Of a DNA stretch of 64,000 nt, positions 1-8,493 are shown piece by piece. The notes below the pieces were generated by a model that was not told the origin of the DNA, searched no databases, and saw only the letters and a list, made by a program, of their open reading frames with translations. Made by a program: the position numbers and the translations under genes. This DNA comes from Marinobacterium rhizophilum (GTDB taxonomy: Bacteria > Pseudomonadota > Gammaproteobacteria > Pseudomonadales > Balneatricaceae): positions 3,472,001 to 3,536,000 of the forward strand of contig NZ_CP073347.1 in NCBI RefSeq assembly GCF_024397915.1, read 5' to 3'. Every line of letters starts with the position of its first letter. The first letter of the stretch is position 1.

Positions 1-50
1 CTGCTAGAATCGCTTCTTTGCAGAGACACTCCGACCAGAGACTGCGTGAA

Positions 51-75
51 CCCGACACTGATTATCCGTGTCGGG
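51..75. repeat. 8-bp perfect inverted repeat
   Basis: CCCGACAC (51-58) pairs perfectly with GTGTCGGG (68-75) across a 9-nt loop. No T-run follows on either side, so it is not a classic terminator. It lies about 50 bp before the first gene and could be a regulatory hairpin or the end of an upstream unit outside the window. Confidence 0.4.
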
Positions 76-125
76 GGCTACACTTGGGCGACTGCGTTGG
101 ACATATTTCAGGAATCTCTATCGGC

Positions 126-3100
126 ATGAAGTGGCGACAAGGCCCATCCAGCCCTCCACCGGATCGGTTAGAGCCCACGCTGATGAGCTTTATCTGGCGC
201 TACAGTTCGCGACACCAGTTCGCACTGCTGGCCATCACGCTGCTGTCTTTTCCAGTGCTCTATGCCAGCCTGGAATTACCCAAGCGCATCCTCAACGACG
301 CCATCGGCGGCACGGAATTTCCGCTACAGATACTGGGCGTGGAGTTCATGCAGCTGCCCTTTCTGCTGCTGCTCAGCTTTGCGTTTCTGCTCATGGTGCT
401 GTGCAGCGGTCTGATCAAGATGCGGCTGAACATCTACAAGGGTATCGTCGGAGAGCGCCTGCTGCGGCGCCTGCGCTTTCGCCTGATTACCCATGTACTG
501 CGCTTCCCCGCGTCCCGTTTTCGACGCACCTCCCAGGGCGAGGTGGTGTCCATGGTCACGGCCGAGGTGGAGCCCCTCAGTGGCATCATGGGCGATGCCC
601 TGGCACTGCCCCTGTTCCAGGCCGGGCAGATGCTCACCATTCTCACCTTTCTGTTTATCCAGAATCCCTGGTTTGGACTCGCCGCCGTGGCGCTGGTACC
701 GCTGCAGGCCATCATCACGCCCTTGCTGCAGCGGCGCATCAACCGGCTGCATCGCGAGCGGGTGCGCCGGGTACGCAAACTGTCGGAGCTGATAGGCGAG
801 TGCGTACAGGGCCTGGATGACCTGCGCAGCAACGGGGGCACCCCCTATGCGCTGGCGATTTTCAGCCACCGCCTGGGTGGCATATTCCAGGTCAGGGGGG
901 ACATATTCCGCAAGAAGTTCTTCATGAAGTTTCTCAACAACTTCATCAACAACCTGCCGCCTTTTCTGTTCTATGCCGTGGGTGGCTATCTGGTGATTCA
1001 GGGTTCGCTCTCCATCGGCGCCCTGGTGGCCGCCATCACCGCCTACAAGGATATCGTCACGCCCTGGCGCGAACTGCTCAACTATATCAGCCAGATCCAG
1101 GAAACCAGCGACCGCTACAAAAGCCTGCGCGACCAGTTCCAGCCCGACGACCTGATGGCTGCCGAGCTGTTCGAGGAACAGCACGAGACGCCGCCACGAC
1201 TCAATGGCCCGATCCGCTTTGACCAGGTCAGCATTACCGACGCCAACGGCAGCCGGGTACTGTCCGATATCAGCCTGCAGATTCCCCCGGGCAGCATGGT
1301 GGCAGTGCAAAGCCACAACGCCGCGGTACGCAAAGCCTTCTCCCAGTTGCTGTCCCGCAGCGTCAGCCTGTCATCCGGCACCGTCACCATCGGTGAGCAC
1401 AACCTGTGCCGGCTTAACCAGGCGGTGATCTCCGCCCGTGTCGGCATTGCCACCTCTACGCCGTACCTGTTCAACGCCTCTGTGGGCGAAAACATTTACA
1501 TGCCGCTGCGGCGCAACCCCCGCGCCGACATCAGCGCCAGCGAGCTGGACGATCCCGAGCTGCAGGAATCCCTGGCCTCTGGCAACAGTACCTATCCGGT
1601 CAATGCCGAATGGCTGGACCTGAATATCGCGCGCTTTAACAAGCTGGACGAGCTGAACCAGTGGTGGCTGATGATTGTCGATGCCATGGGCAGTGAGGAC
1701 TACCTGTCACAGCGCGCCCTGGACGCCCGCTTCGAGCCCTCGGACCGGCCCTCCCTGGCGGAAAAAATGATCGAATTCCGCCCGCGGCTGGCGCGCCGGC
1801 TGGCCGATGAAAACCTGGCACGCTTCGTTAATCCCTTTGGCCGCGACCGCCTGAATCCGAGCCTGACGCTGACAGAAAACCTGCTGTTCGCCATTCATAT
1901 CCACTCCAGCCAGGACGAACACGCCGCCACCACCAGCCAGCTGATCAAGCGCTTCAACGCCGCCGGTTTCGGCCCGGAGCTGGAGCACTACGCCCGCGGC
2001 CTGCTCGACACCCTGATCAACACTTTTGCCTCCATCGGTTCCAGCCACCCGATATTCAAGCGCCTGGGCGGCCTCAACCCCGAAACCTTCCAGGCATTGC
2101 AGGACGTTCAGCAAAAGCAGCAGATCGGCCGGCCGCTCACCGCTGCCGAGTCCGAACTGCGCCTGTCCCTGCCCTTCATGGTGACCGCCGAGCAGCTGGA
2201 CATGCCCCTGCCAGACAGCATCTGCAACGCGGTGCTGTCCATGCGCGAAGCCTGTGCGCCGCTGCACGAAGCACTCTTGCAGAGCCGCTACCGGCCACTG
2301 GACGAACACCGCATCAACCCCGGCATCAGCGTGCTGGAGAACCTGATTTTCGGCAAGCTGGCCCGCGCCGGAGAAACCAACGAGCGCAACATTCGCAGCA
2401 TCATTGCCGAAGAACTGCTGCAGGCCGGACTGCACGGTCCGCTCTCCATGCTGATCCGCAGTATCCCGGTGGGCCTGGGCGGTGCCGAGGTGCCCCCCAT
2501 CGCCCAGGAACGCTTTGCCTTCCTGCGTGCGACCATCAAGAAGCCGGACATCCTGGTGCTGGACCAGGCGCTGGCCAGCCATTCCCTTGTCCAGCGTAAT
2601 GAAGCACTGCGCAAGATCCGGCGTCTGCTGCCCGAGACCACCATTCTGGTGCTGGAGCCGGCCTTCGCCAACAGCGACACCTTTGACCTCACCCTCAAGC
2701 TGGAAGACGGCCATGTCTCTGTCGATGGCAGCCCCAGGGCCGCCACGGTACAGGAACCCGAAACCATCGAAGACTTCGAGAGCAAGCGCAAGGTCATTGC
2801 CAGCGCCGCCGCTTTCGCCAAGCTCAGCACCGCCCATGTGCGCCTGCTGGCCTACGCATCTCACTGGGTACGGGTCGATAGCGGCGAGTACCTGTTCCGC
2901 TACGGCGACCCGCCCGACGGTGCCTACATCGTGGTCGAAGGCCAGGCCGAGCTGTGCTGGCCCGATGCGCTCCCGGGTGACGAGCCCATCAGCGAGGTCG
3001 GCCCGGGCCGCCTGATCGGCGACCTGTCGGTGATTGTCGATCAGCCGCGCAACATGAATCTGCTGGCCCGCAACCCCGTGCTCGCCCTGCGCATCGAACG

Positions 3101-3227
3101 TCGGGAACTGCTCGAGATTATCGAGAACGACGCCGTGGTGGCCATGCACCTGCTGCGTACCGTCTCGGGCCACCTGTTCAGTGCCGCCGAAACCATACGC
3201 GGTGATCGCGGGAGCGAGCACGAGTGA
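126..3227 (+). CDS. ABC exporter-like protein with degenerate ATPase domain and C-terminal cyclic nucleotide-binding domain
   Basis: About 1033 residues. The N-terminal third (about 30-340) has the hydrophobic helices of an ABC exporter permease. An ABC-type nucleotide-binding region starts near 356, but its key motifs are eroded. The Walker A position reads AVQSHNAAVRKAF with no GxGKS/T. The signature position reads GLGGAEVPPIAQERF. The Walker B position ends LVLDQ, with Gln for the catalytic Glu. Roughly 330 residues of unrecognised sequence separate the first and second halves of this domain. Residues about 911-1025 look like a cNMP-binding domain, with a phosphate-binding-cassette-like GDL...QPRN. 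Export by ATP hydrolysis is therefore doubtful; a regulatory or scaffold role is an inference. The start is uncertain: ATG 126 has a weak AGGA upstream, and ATG 183 (MSFIWRY) is the alternative. No substrate can be named. Confidence 0.75.
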   Translation: MKWRQGPSSPPPDRLEPTLMSFIWRYSSRHQFALLAITLLSFPVLYASLELPKRILNDAIGGTEFPLQILGVEFMQLPFLLLLSFAFLLMVLCSGLIKMRLNIYKGIVGERLLRRLRFRLITHVLRFPASRFRRTSQGEVVSMVTAEVEPLSGIMGDALALPLFQAGQMLTILTFLFIQNPWFGLAAVALVPLQAIITPLLQRRINRLHRERVRRVRKLSELIGECVQGLDDLRSNGGTPYALAIFSHRLGGIFQVRGDIFRKKFFMKFLNNFINNLPPFLFYAVGGYLVIQGSLSIGALVAAITAYKDIVTPWRELLNYISQIQETSDRYKSLRDQFQPDDLMAAELFEEQHETPPRLNGPIRFDQVSITDANGSRVLSDISLQIPPGSMVAVQSHNAAVRKAFSQLLSRSVSLSSGTVTIGEHNLCRLNQAVISARVGIATSTPYLFNASVGENIYMPLRRNPRADISASELDDPELQESLASGNSTYPVNAEWLDLNIARFNKLDELNQWWLMIVDAMGSEDYLSQRALDARFEPSDRPSLAEKMIEFRPRLARRLADENLARFVNPFGRDRLNPSLTLTENLLFAIHIHSSQDEHAATTSQLIKRFNAAGFGPELEHYARGLLDTLINTFASIGSSHPIFKRLGGLNPETFQALQDVQQKQQIGRPLTAAESELRLSLPFMVTAEQLDMPLPDSICNAVLSMREACAPLHEALLQSRYRPLDEHRINPGISVLENLIFGKLARAGETNERNIRSIIAEELLQAGLHGPLSMLIRSIPVGLGGAEVPPIAQERFAFLRATIKKPDILVLDQALASHSLVQRNEALRKIRRLLPETTILVLEPAFANSDTFDLTLKLEDGHVSVDGSPRAATVQEPETIEDFESKRKVIASAAAFAKLSTAHVRLLAYASHWVRVDSGEYLFRYGDPPDGAYIVVEGQAELCWPDALPGDEPISEVGPGRLIGDLSVIVDQPRNMNLLARNPVLALRIERRELLEIIENDAVVAMHLLRTVSGHLFSAAETIRGDRGSEHE

Positions 3228-3394
3228 GCGGGCATTGACCATGATCAGGCTGCGGCCCCTATCCGGGCATTGGTTTGGCCGCCATGGGTTCAGCGCCGCC
3301 GAAACCCTGCGCGGGGAACGCCAAAACGGACACGGACACGGACACGAATAACGCACGCATGAAGGATACCGGCACCACAATCAGGCTGCGGCCC
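3177..3394. repeat. imperfect local duplication across the junction of two genes
   Basis: Two short sequences each occur twice in order A-B-A'-B'. A is TTCAGTGCCGCCGAAACC (3177, end of the ABC-like gene), with A' at 3289. B is TCAGGCTGCGGCCC (3245), with B' at 3381 in the first codons of radD. Offsets are 112 and 136 bp. The extra length is partly a CGGACA hexamer run at about 3328-3348. This looks like an old tandem duplication spanning the stop of one gene and the start of the next. Confidence 0.5.
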
Positions 3395-5113
3395 TACCAG
3401 CAGGAAGCGGTAGACGCGACCCTGCGGCACTTTCGCGCCGGTGACGAACCCGCCGTCATCGTATTGCCAACCGGCGCCGGCAAGAGCCTGGTGATCGCCG
3501 AACTGGCGCGCCTGGCCCGGCGCCGTATCCTGGTACTGGCCCACGTGCGCGAACTGGTCGAGCAGAACCACGCCAAATACGCCGCCTTTGGCCTGGACGC
3601 CAGTATATTTTCCGCCGGACTCGGGCAGAAAGACAGCGGGCACCAGGTGACGTTCGCCAGCGTGCAGTCGGTGGCACGCAACCTGGACCAGTTCCGCAAT
3701 GCCTACTCGCTGCTGATCATCGATGAGTGCCACCGTGTCAGCGACGGTGATGACAGCCAGTACCAGCAGGTCATCAGCTGCCTGCGCGAACAGAACCCCA
3801 GCCTCAAGGTCCTCGGGCTTACTGCCACGCCCTACCGCCTGGGCCAGGGCTGGATTTACCAGCATCACTACCGCGGTTTTGTGCGCAGCGAAGATGCCCG
3901 GCCCTTTCGCCACTGCATCTACGAGCTGCCACTGTCACAGCTGATTCGCGAGGGGTTCCTGACCCGCCCCGAACTGGTGGATGCCAGTATTGCCCACTAT
4001 GACTTTTCCGCGTTGCAGCCCAGCACCAGTGGGCAGTACAACGAAACCGAGCTCAACAGCCTGCTGAGCCGGTACCCCCGGGTGACCAGGAGCATCTGCG
4101 AACAGATTCAGGAACGGGCGCAAGCGCGCGCTGGCGTCATGATTTTTGCCGCCACGGTAAAGCATGCCCGGGAAATCACCGGATACCTGCCCGGCGACTG
4201 TACCGCCCTGGTCACCGGTGGCACGCCGGCGGCTGAACGCGAGTCGCTGATCACGCGTTTCAAGGCCCGGGAGCTCAAATACCTGGTAAATGTTGCCGTG
4301 CTGACCACCGGCTTCGATGCCCCCCACGTGGACCTGATTGCGATTATGAGGCCCACCCAGTCGGTCAGCCTGTACCAGCAGATCGTCGGCCGCGGCCTGC
4401 GCCTGGCGCCCGGCAAGACCGACTGCCTGGTCATCGACTACGCCGGCAACGGCTTCAACCTCTTTGCCCCGGAAGTCGGCAGCAGGAAGCCCAGCAGCGA
4501 CAGTGAGCCGGTACAGGTGTTCTGCCCGGGCTGCGGCTTTGCCAACATTTTCTGGGGCAAGACCGATGGCGCCGGCAGCGTGACCGAGCACTACGGCCGC
4601 CGCTGCCAGGGGCTGCTTGAAGATGACTCAGGCCACAAGGAGCAGTGCGACTACCGTTTTCGCTTCAAGGAGTGCCCGCACTGCGGTGCCGAGAACGACA
4701 TCGCCGCCCGCCAGTGCCATCAGTGCAGCGAGGCCATTATCGACCCCGACGACCTGCTCAAGCGCGCCCTGCAGCTCAGGGATGCCCGCGTCATCCGCTG
4801 TGCCGGCGTCAGCTTTGCCGAGCACAAGGGCGCGCTGCGCATCAGTTATCACGACGAGGAAGGCGAGGAGCTGCACGAACGTTTCGACCTGCGCCAGAGC
4901 GGCCAGCGGGCGGTGTTCAACCGCCTGTTCGGCCGCCGCTTCAACGGCGCCACCGAGCCTCGGCGCTTCGTCACCCTGGCCGAGGTGCTGGAGGCGGCCC
5001 CGGCCTTCAGCGCACCGGACTTCGTGGTCGCCCGCAAGGCCGGCCCGCACTGGCGCGTGCGCGAGCGCCTGTTCGACTATGCCGGCCGCTACCGCAAGGC
5101 GAATGAACTGTAA
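3359..5113 (+). CDS. radD: RadD-type DEAD/DEAH-box helicase (YejH family)
   Basis: A 584-residue superfamily 2 helicase resembling E. coli RadD (YejH) over its whole length. RadD acts in double-strand-break repair and recombination, with RecA and SSB. Visible motifs are PTGAGKS (Walker A, about 37-43), DECH (motif II, about 121-124), TATPYRL (motif III region) and QIVGRGLRLAPGK (motif VI). A C-terminal zinc-finger-like segment contains FCPGCGF and ECPHCGAEN...CHQC, as in RadD. ATG 3359 (MKDTGTT) aligns with the family N-terminus. The open frame upstream to 3275 reads through a TDTDTDT hexamer run and is not expected to be translated. The gene stands alone, 131 bp after the ABC-like gene. Confidence 0.93.
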   Translation: MKDTGTTIRLRPYQQEAVDATLRHFRAGDEPAVIVLPTGAGKSLVIAELARLARRRILVLAHVRELVEQNHAKYAAFGLDASIFSAGLGQKDSGHQVTFASVQSVARNLDQFRNAYSLLIIDECHRVSDGDDSQYQQVISCLREQNPSLKVLGLTATPYRLGQGWIYQHHYRGFVRSEDARPFRHCIYELPLSQLIREGFLTRPELVDASIAHYDFSALQPSTSGQYNETELNSLLSRYPRVTRSICEQIQERAQARAGVMIFAATVKHAREITGYLPGDCTALVTGGTPAAERESLITRFKARELKYLVNVAVLTTGFDAPHVDLIAIMRPTQSVSLYQQIVGRGLRLAPGKTDCLVIDYAGNGFNLFAPEVGSRKPSSDSEPVQVFCPGCGFANIFWGKTDGAGSVTEHYGRRCQGLLEDDSGHKEQCDYRFRFKECPHCGAENDIAARQCHQCSEAIIDPDDLLKRALQLRDARVIRCAGVSFAEHKGALRISYHDEEGEELHERFDLRQSGQRAVFNRLFGRRFNGATEPRRFVTLAEVLEAAPAFSAPDFVVARKAGPHWRVRERLFDYAGRYRKANEL

Positions 5114-5173
5114 AAGCAGGTACGAGGGGCAAGGTGAAAGGAACAAGGGAGAGAGGGTGGCCGATCATATGCC

Positions 5174-5223
5174 TGGTTATTGGTTACTCGTAATTGGTTA
5201 TTGGTAAATAGTAATTGGTAAAC
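5174..5223. repeat. short-word repeat (TTGGTTATTGG type) in intergenic space
   Basis: The gap between radD and the PhoX gene holds overlapping copies of GTAATTGGT / GGTTATTGGTTA. It is followed by CAGCTTTCAGCTGACAGCT-like words, in which TTTCAGC (5231-5237) can pair with GCTGAAA (5257-5263). No coding potential is apparent. Similar simple word repeats occur at 21540-21620. Confidence 0.5.
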
Positions 5224-5284
5224 CGGCAGCTTTCAGCTGACAGCTATAAGCTTACGGCTGAAACATCACCCCCTGAGTAGAAAC

Positions 5285-5319
5285 AAAAAAGCCCCGCATC
5301 AGAGTGCCGGGGCTTTTTT
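5285..5319. terminator. bidirectional rho-independent terminator
   Basis: AAAAAAGCCCCG (5285-5296) pairs with CGGGGCTTTTTT (5308-5319) across an 11-nt loop. A-run and T-run flank the GC stem, so it can work on both strands. It lies between the convergent radD and phoX genes. Confidence 0.88.
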
Positions 5320-5352
5320 GTTATCAGGCCGCCGCAGCGGCCGCCGTCAGGG

Positions 5353-7275
5353 TCAGGCGCCGATCACGCCGCCATCTTCGCGCGTCACCATGATGATGCT
5401 GGAGCGCGGCTTGCCGCCATCCTGGTAGTCCGGGAAAGCCCCGGTGGGATGCTGGATGCCCACGAACATGGTCTTGTAGTCTTCACTGAAGGTCAGACCG
5501 GTCACTTCGCAGCCCACAGGCCCTACCAGAAAGCGGCGGATCTCGCCGGTTTCGGGATCGCCACACAACATCTGGTTGTTGCCCATGCCGGCGAAATCAC
5601 CTTCATCGGAATCATTACCGTCGGTCTGAATCCACAACCGGCCGGCTTTATCAAAGCCCAGGCCATCGGGGCTGTTGAACATGTTCTCCACAGTGACCTG
5701 TGCAGAGCCGCCATAGGGCGTACCCTGATGCACCGCCGGGTTGCCGGCAATGACATACAGATCCCAGACAAAAGTCTCGGCCGTATGATCACCATCTTTG
5801 GCTTCCCAGCGGATAACCTGGCCGTAGTGGTTTTCAGCCCGCGAGTTGGCAGCATTCAGAGGCTGATCCTCTTTCACGCCGCGGTTCTTGTTGTTGGTAA
5901 GTGCACAGAACACATGACCATTGTGCGGGTTGTGGCTTACCCACTCCGGACGGTCCATGGTGGTCGCCTCGACCTGCTTGGCAGCCTGGCGAGTATGAAT
6001 CAGGACTTCCGCCTGGCTGTTAAAGCCGTTCTCCGGCGTCAGGCCATTCTTGCCAAAGCTCAGTTCGATCCAGCGGCCGCTACCGGCATGCGTGTCGCTA
6101 TCGCCGTTGAACTGCGCCACGTAAAGGGTGCCGTCTTCCAGCAGGGTGCGGTTTACCGCGTCCTGGCCTTCGACAAACTTGTTTTTGGAAACAAACTTGT
6201 AGATATGCTCGCCGCGCTCGTCGTCGCCCATGTAAACCACCACATGACCGTCCTTGTTGACCAGCACATCGGCGTTTTCATGCTTCACGCGACCCAGGGC
6301 GGTGCGCTTCATCGGCGTGGAGGCGGTATCGAAGGGATCGATTTCCACCACCCAGCCAAAACGGTTGGGTTCGTTCGGCGTCTGGCTGACATCAAAGCGG
6401 GCATCATGCTGCCACCAGCGGTAGCGTTCCTCGGCAGCCTTGATACCGTAGTACTTGCCCTGTGCAGCCGGTACGGCGGCCTCATCCGGCGCACCGAAGT
6501 AACCGTTAAAGTTTTCTTCACACGTCAGGTAGGTGCCCCAGGGTGTGCGGCCATTGGCGCAGTTATTGATGGTACCCAGCACCTTGGTACCGCTGCTATC
6601 GGCCGCGGTTTTCATCAGGTCGTGACCGGCAGCAGGGCCGGTCAGCATGAATTCGCTGTTGGCGTGCAGACGACGGTTGTAAGCGGAATCCTTCACGTAT
6701 TCCCAGGCATTGCCCGATGTGCGGCGCACTTCAACGATGGTGACACCGTGGGCCGCCTGCAGCTTGGCGACATCCTCGGCGTTTTTGACTTCGCCCTCGG
6801 CCAGCATGTACTTGCCGTTGGTGTATTCATTGTTCACGGCCAGCATGGCGCGGTTCATGTCCAGGCTGCCATCGGCCTTGCGAAAGTGGAACAGGGACAT
6901 GCCGTCGGTGTTGTCGCCGAACTGCAGCGCCTGGTCAGCGGCGCTGTTGCCACCCTGGTGATCAAACTCGGGCGCGCCAGGCAGTACCGGGTCGCCCCAG
7001 GACATGAGGATTGATGAACGGTAGCCGGCGGGCAGGGTGACCGCATCGGCGGTGGATGCCGGGATGCCTGCAAAGCCGATCAGCTTTGAGGGTTCAAGCG
7101 CGGCGGCCACCGCCTGGGCGACCGGAGACAGGCTGAAAAATCCGAGCATGCCGGCGGCCATGCCACCTTTGAGCAGGCTGCGACGGCTCAGGGCCTTGTC
7201 GACCAGGGCATCAAAGCCGGTACCTTCCAGGCCATCTGTATCCTGGGCGTTAACATCAGACTGTGTGGGTTTCAT
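5353..7275 (-). CDS. phoX: PhoX-family (DUF839) alkaline phosphatase, Tat-exported
   Basis: A 640-residue protein of the PhoX/DUF839 family, monomeric Ca/Fe-dependent phosphatases that release phosphate from organic esters in the periplasm. The N-terminus has a 30-residue polar extension, then a twin-arginine signal RRSLLKGG (R31, R32) and a hydrophobic stretch ending in SPVAQA. The extended n-region before the RR motif is usual for PhoX. Conserved family segments such as TPWGTYLTCEENFNGYFG and DGLGFDKAGRLWIQTDG are present. ATG 7275 is preceded by GAGGAGG. A Pho-box-like sequence lies 45 bp upstream, so phosphate-starvation induction is likely. The gene is monocistronic and ends at the shared terminator with radD. 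Confidence 0.88.
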   Translation of the reverse strand: MKPTQSDVNAQDTDGLEGTGFDALVDKALSRRSLLKGGMAAGMLGFFSLSPVAQAVAAALEPSKLIGFAGIPASTADAVTLPAGYRSSILMSWGDPVLPGAPEFDHQGGNSAADQALQFGDNTDGMSLFHFRKADGSLDMNRAMLAVNNEYTNGKYMLAEGEVKNAEDVAKLQAAHGVTIVEVRRTSGNAWEYVKDSAYNRRLHANSEFMLTGPAAGHDLMKTAADSSGTKVLGTINNCANGRTPWGTYLTCEENFNGYFGAPDEAAVPAAQGKYYGIKAAEERYRWWQHDARFDVSQTPNEPNRFGWVVEIDPFDTASTPMKRTALGRVKHENADVLVNKDGHVVVYMGDDERGEHIYKFVSKNKFVEGQDAVNRTLLEDGTLYVAQFNGDSDTHAGSGRWIELSFGKNGLTPENGFNSQAEVLIHTRQAAKQVEATTMDRPEWVSHNPHNGHVFCALTNNKNRGVKEDQPLNAANSRAENHYGQVIRWEAKDGDHTAETFVWDLYVIAGNPAVHQGTPYGGSAQVTVENMFNSPDGLGFDKAGRLWIQTDGNDSDEGDFAGMGNNQMLCGDPETGEIRRFLVGPVGCEVTGLTFSEDYKTMFVGIQHPTGAFPDYQDGGKPRSSIIMVTREDGGVIGA

Positions 7276-7319
7276 GGCACTTCCTCCTCAAAGAATGGCG
7301 TGCATGCTAGTGAGTTCCC

Positions 7320-7337
7320 GTGACGATCCAGTGACAG
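7320..7337 (-). promoter_or_regulatory. candidate Pho box (PhoB site) upstream of phoX
   Basis: Read on the minus strand: CTGTCAC-TGGA-TCGTCAC, two 7-bp direct repeats in 11-bp phase. This is the geometry of the PhoB consensus (CTGTCAT, 4 bp, CTGTCAT). The first repeat matches 6 of 7 positions; the second is weaker. It sits 45 bp before the phoX start. The match was made by eye only. Confidence 0.5.
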
Positions 7338-7414
7338 TCCGGCGTCCACCAGAGAATATGCTAGAGTGCGCAGCGCAGCGCCACGAACAGCCAACTCGAT
7401 ACAGGGATTTGAGC

Positions 7415-8098
7415 ATGACACTGCAGGCAATTCTGTTTGACCATGACGGCACCCTGGTGGACTCCGAGGCGGTGAACCTGCGGCTCTGGCGCCAGGCACT
7501 CGAGCCCTGGGGGCTGACGATCAGCGACGAGCTGTACTGGCGTCGCATGCTGGGTGTGCCGATTAGACAGAACGCCGCCGATATCCTGCAGCTGCACCGG
7601 CCTGATGCCAGCATTGATGAGCTGGTGGCCGCCAAGCTCGCCGCCAACGCGGCCTACCTGGCAACGGCCTGCTTTCCACAGATAGCGGGCGCCGATACGG
7701 TGGTGCGGGACCTGGCCTGCCGGCTGCGGCTGGGGATGGTCAGCGCCTCGCAGCGCAACTGTGTCCAGGCATCCCTGCGCGGACACGCCTGGGAGCCTTT
7801 ATTCGAGCAGGTCGTCACCGGTGACGATGTTGCCCGTAACAAGCCGGCGCCGGATGGCTACCTGCGGGCGCTGGAGCTGATGCAACTGCAGCCACAGCAC
7901 TGCATTGTCGTGGAGGATACCGAGGTGGGTGTGCGTGCGGCCCGGGCCGCGGGGCTGCGCGTTGTGGCCATTCGCAGCCCAGAGGCGCAGAGCCACGACT
8001 TCTCCAGCGCCACGGTCATCGTTCAGAACCTGGTCGAGGCCCATGGCTGGATCCGCCGGCAGCTAACTGATTCTTCAACAACACAGGAAACTCCATGA
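7415..8098 (+). CDS. HAD-family phosphatase (phosphoglycolate/sugar phosphatase type)
   Basis: A 227-residue HAD hydrolase with all four motifs: DHDGT (nucleophile D9, acid D11), a Ser in VSASQR, Lys in KPAPDGY, and the acidic pair in VEDTEVG. The small helical cap after motif I (LVDSEAVNLRLW) places it in the beta-phosphoglucomutase/phosphoglycolate-phosphatase group, similar to E. coli YieH/YqaB. The substrate cannot be assigned. ATG 7415 begins MTLQAILFDHDG; upstream in-frame codons overlap the phoX promoter and are discarded. Its stop overlaps the next start by 4 bp (ATGA), indicating translational coupling with the thioesterase. Confidence 0.85.
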   Translation: MTLQAILFDHDGTLVDSEAVNLRLWRQALEPWGLTISDELYWRRMLGVPIRQNAADILQLHRPDASIDELVAAKLAANAAYLATACFPQIAGADTVVRDLACRLRLGMVSASQRNCVQASLRGHAWEPLFEQVVTGDDVARNKPAPDGYLRALELMQLQPQHCIVVEDTEVGVRAARAAGLRVVAIRSPEAQSHDFSSATVIVQNLVEAHGWIRRQLTDSSTTQETP

Positions 8099-8493
8099 CA
8101 CAGCCATTTCGCCTCGAGTTCCAGGTACGGGACTACGAACTGGACATGCAGGGCATCGTCAACAACGGCGTTTATTTCAACTACCTGGAACACGCCCGCC
8201 ACGAGTACCTGCAGGCGAAGGGGGTGGATTTCGCCGCCCTGACCCGCGACGGCATTCACCTGGTGGTGATTCGCAGCGAGCTGGATTACAAGGCACCGCT
8301 GAAAAGCGGCGACCGCTTTGCGGTTGAAGTCACCACCGAGCGCCTGGGCAAGATACGCTTTGGCTTTCGCCAGCGGGTGATCCGCCTGGCCGACGACAAG
8401 GTTATGCTGGAAGGCCTGATCACCGGCACGGCGCTGAACGAACGTGGCCGGCCCTATATTTCGCCGGCCATCGAGTCTCTGTTCGAGGCCTGA
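8095..8493 (+). CDS. acyl-CoA thioesterase, 4HBT/YbgC hotdog family
   Basis: A 132-residue single hotdog-domain protein. The signature VRDYELDMQGIVNNGVYF followed by YLEHAR matches the 4-hydroxybenzoyl-CoA thioesterase family, with catalytic Asp at D17. Such enzymes hydrolyse short- or medium-chain acyl-CoA or aromatic-CoA in the cytoplasm. It overlaps the upstream HAD gene by ATGA. The pairing with a HAD phosphatase suggests housekeeping metabolite repair, which is an inference. It ends against the convergent methyltransferase gene with no spacer. Confidence 0.85.
   Translation: MTQPFRLEFQVRDYELDMQGIVNNGVYFNYLEHARHEYLQAKGVDFAALTRDGIHLVVIRSELDYKAPLKSGDRFAVEVTTERLGKIRFGFRQRVIRLADDKVMLEGLITGTALNERGRPYISPAIESLFEA

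Noticed and set aside
51..75. tRNA or intrinsic terminator at the left edge
   Set aside because: The hairpin lacks a T-run and the flanks do not fold into a cloverleaf.
1707..3380. Long minus-strand frame opposite the ABC-like gene
   Set aside because: Composition is that of an antisense shadow, with no recognisable domain; the plus strand encodes a coherent protein.
5449..7014. 521-codon plus-strand frame opposite phoX
   Set aside because: Shadow of the phoX coding strand; no ribosome-binding site or domain.
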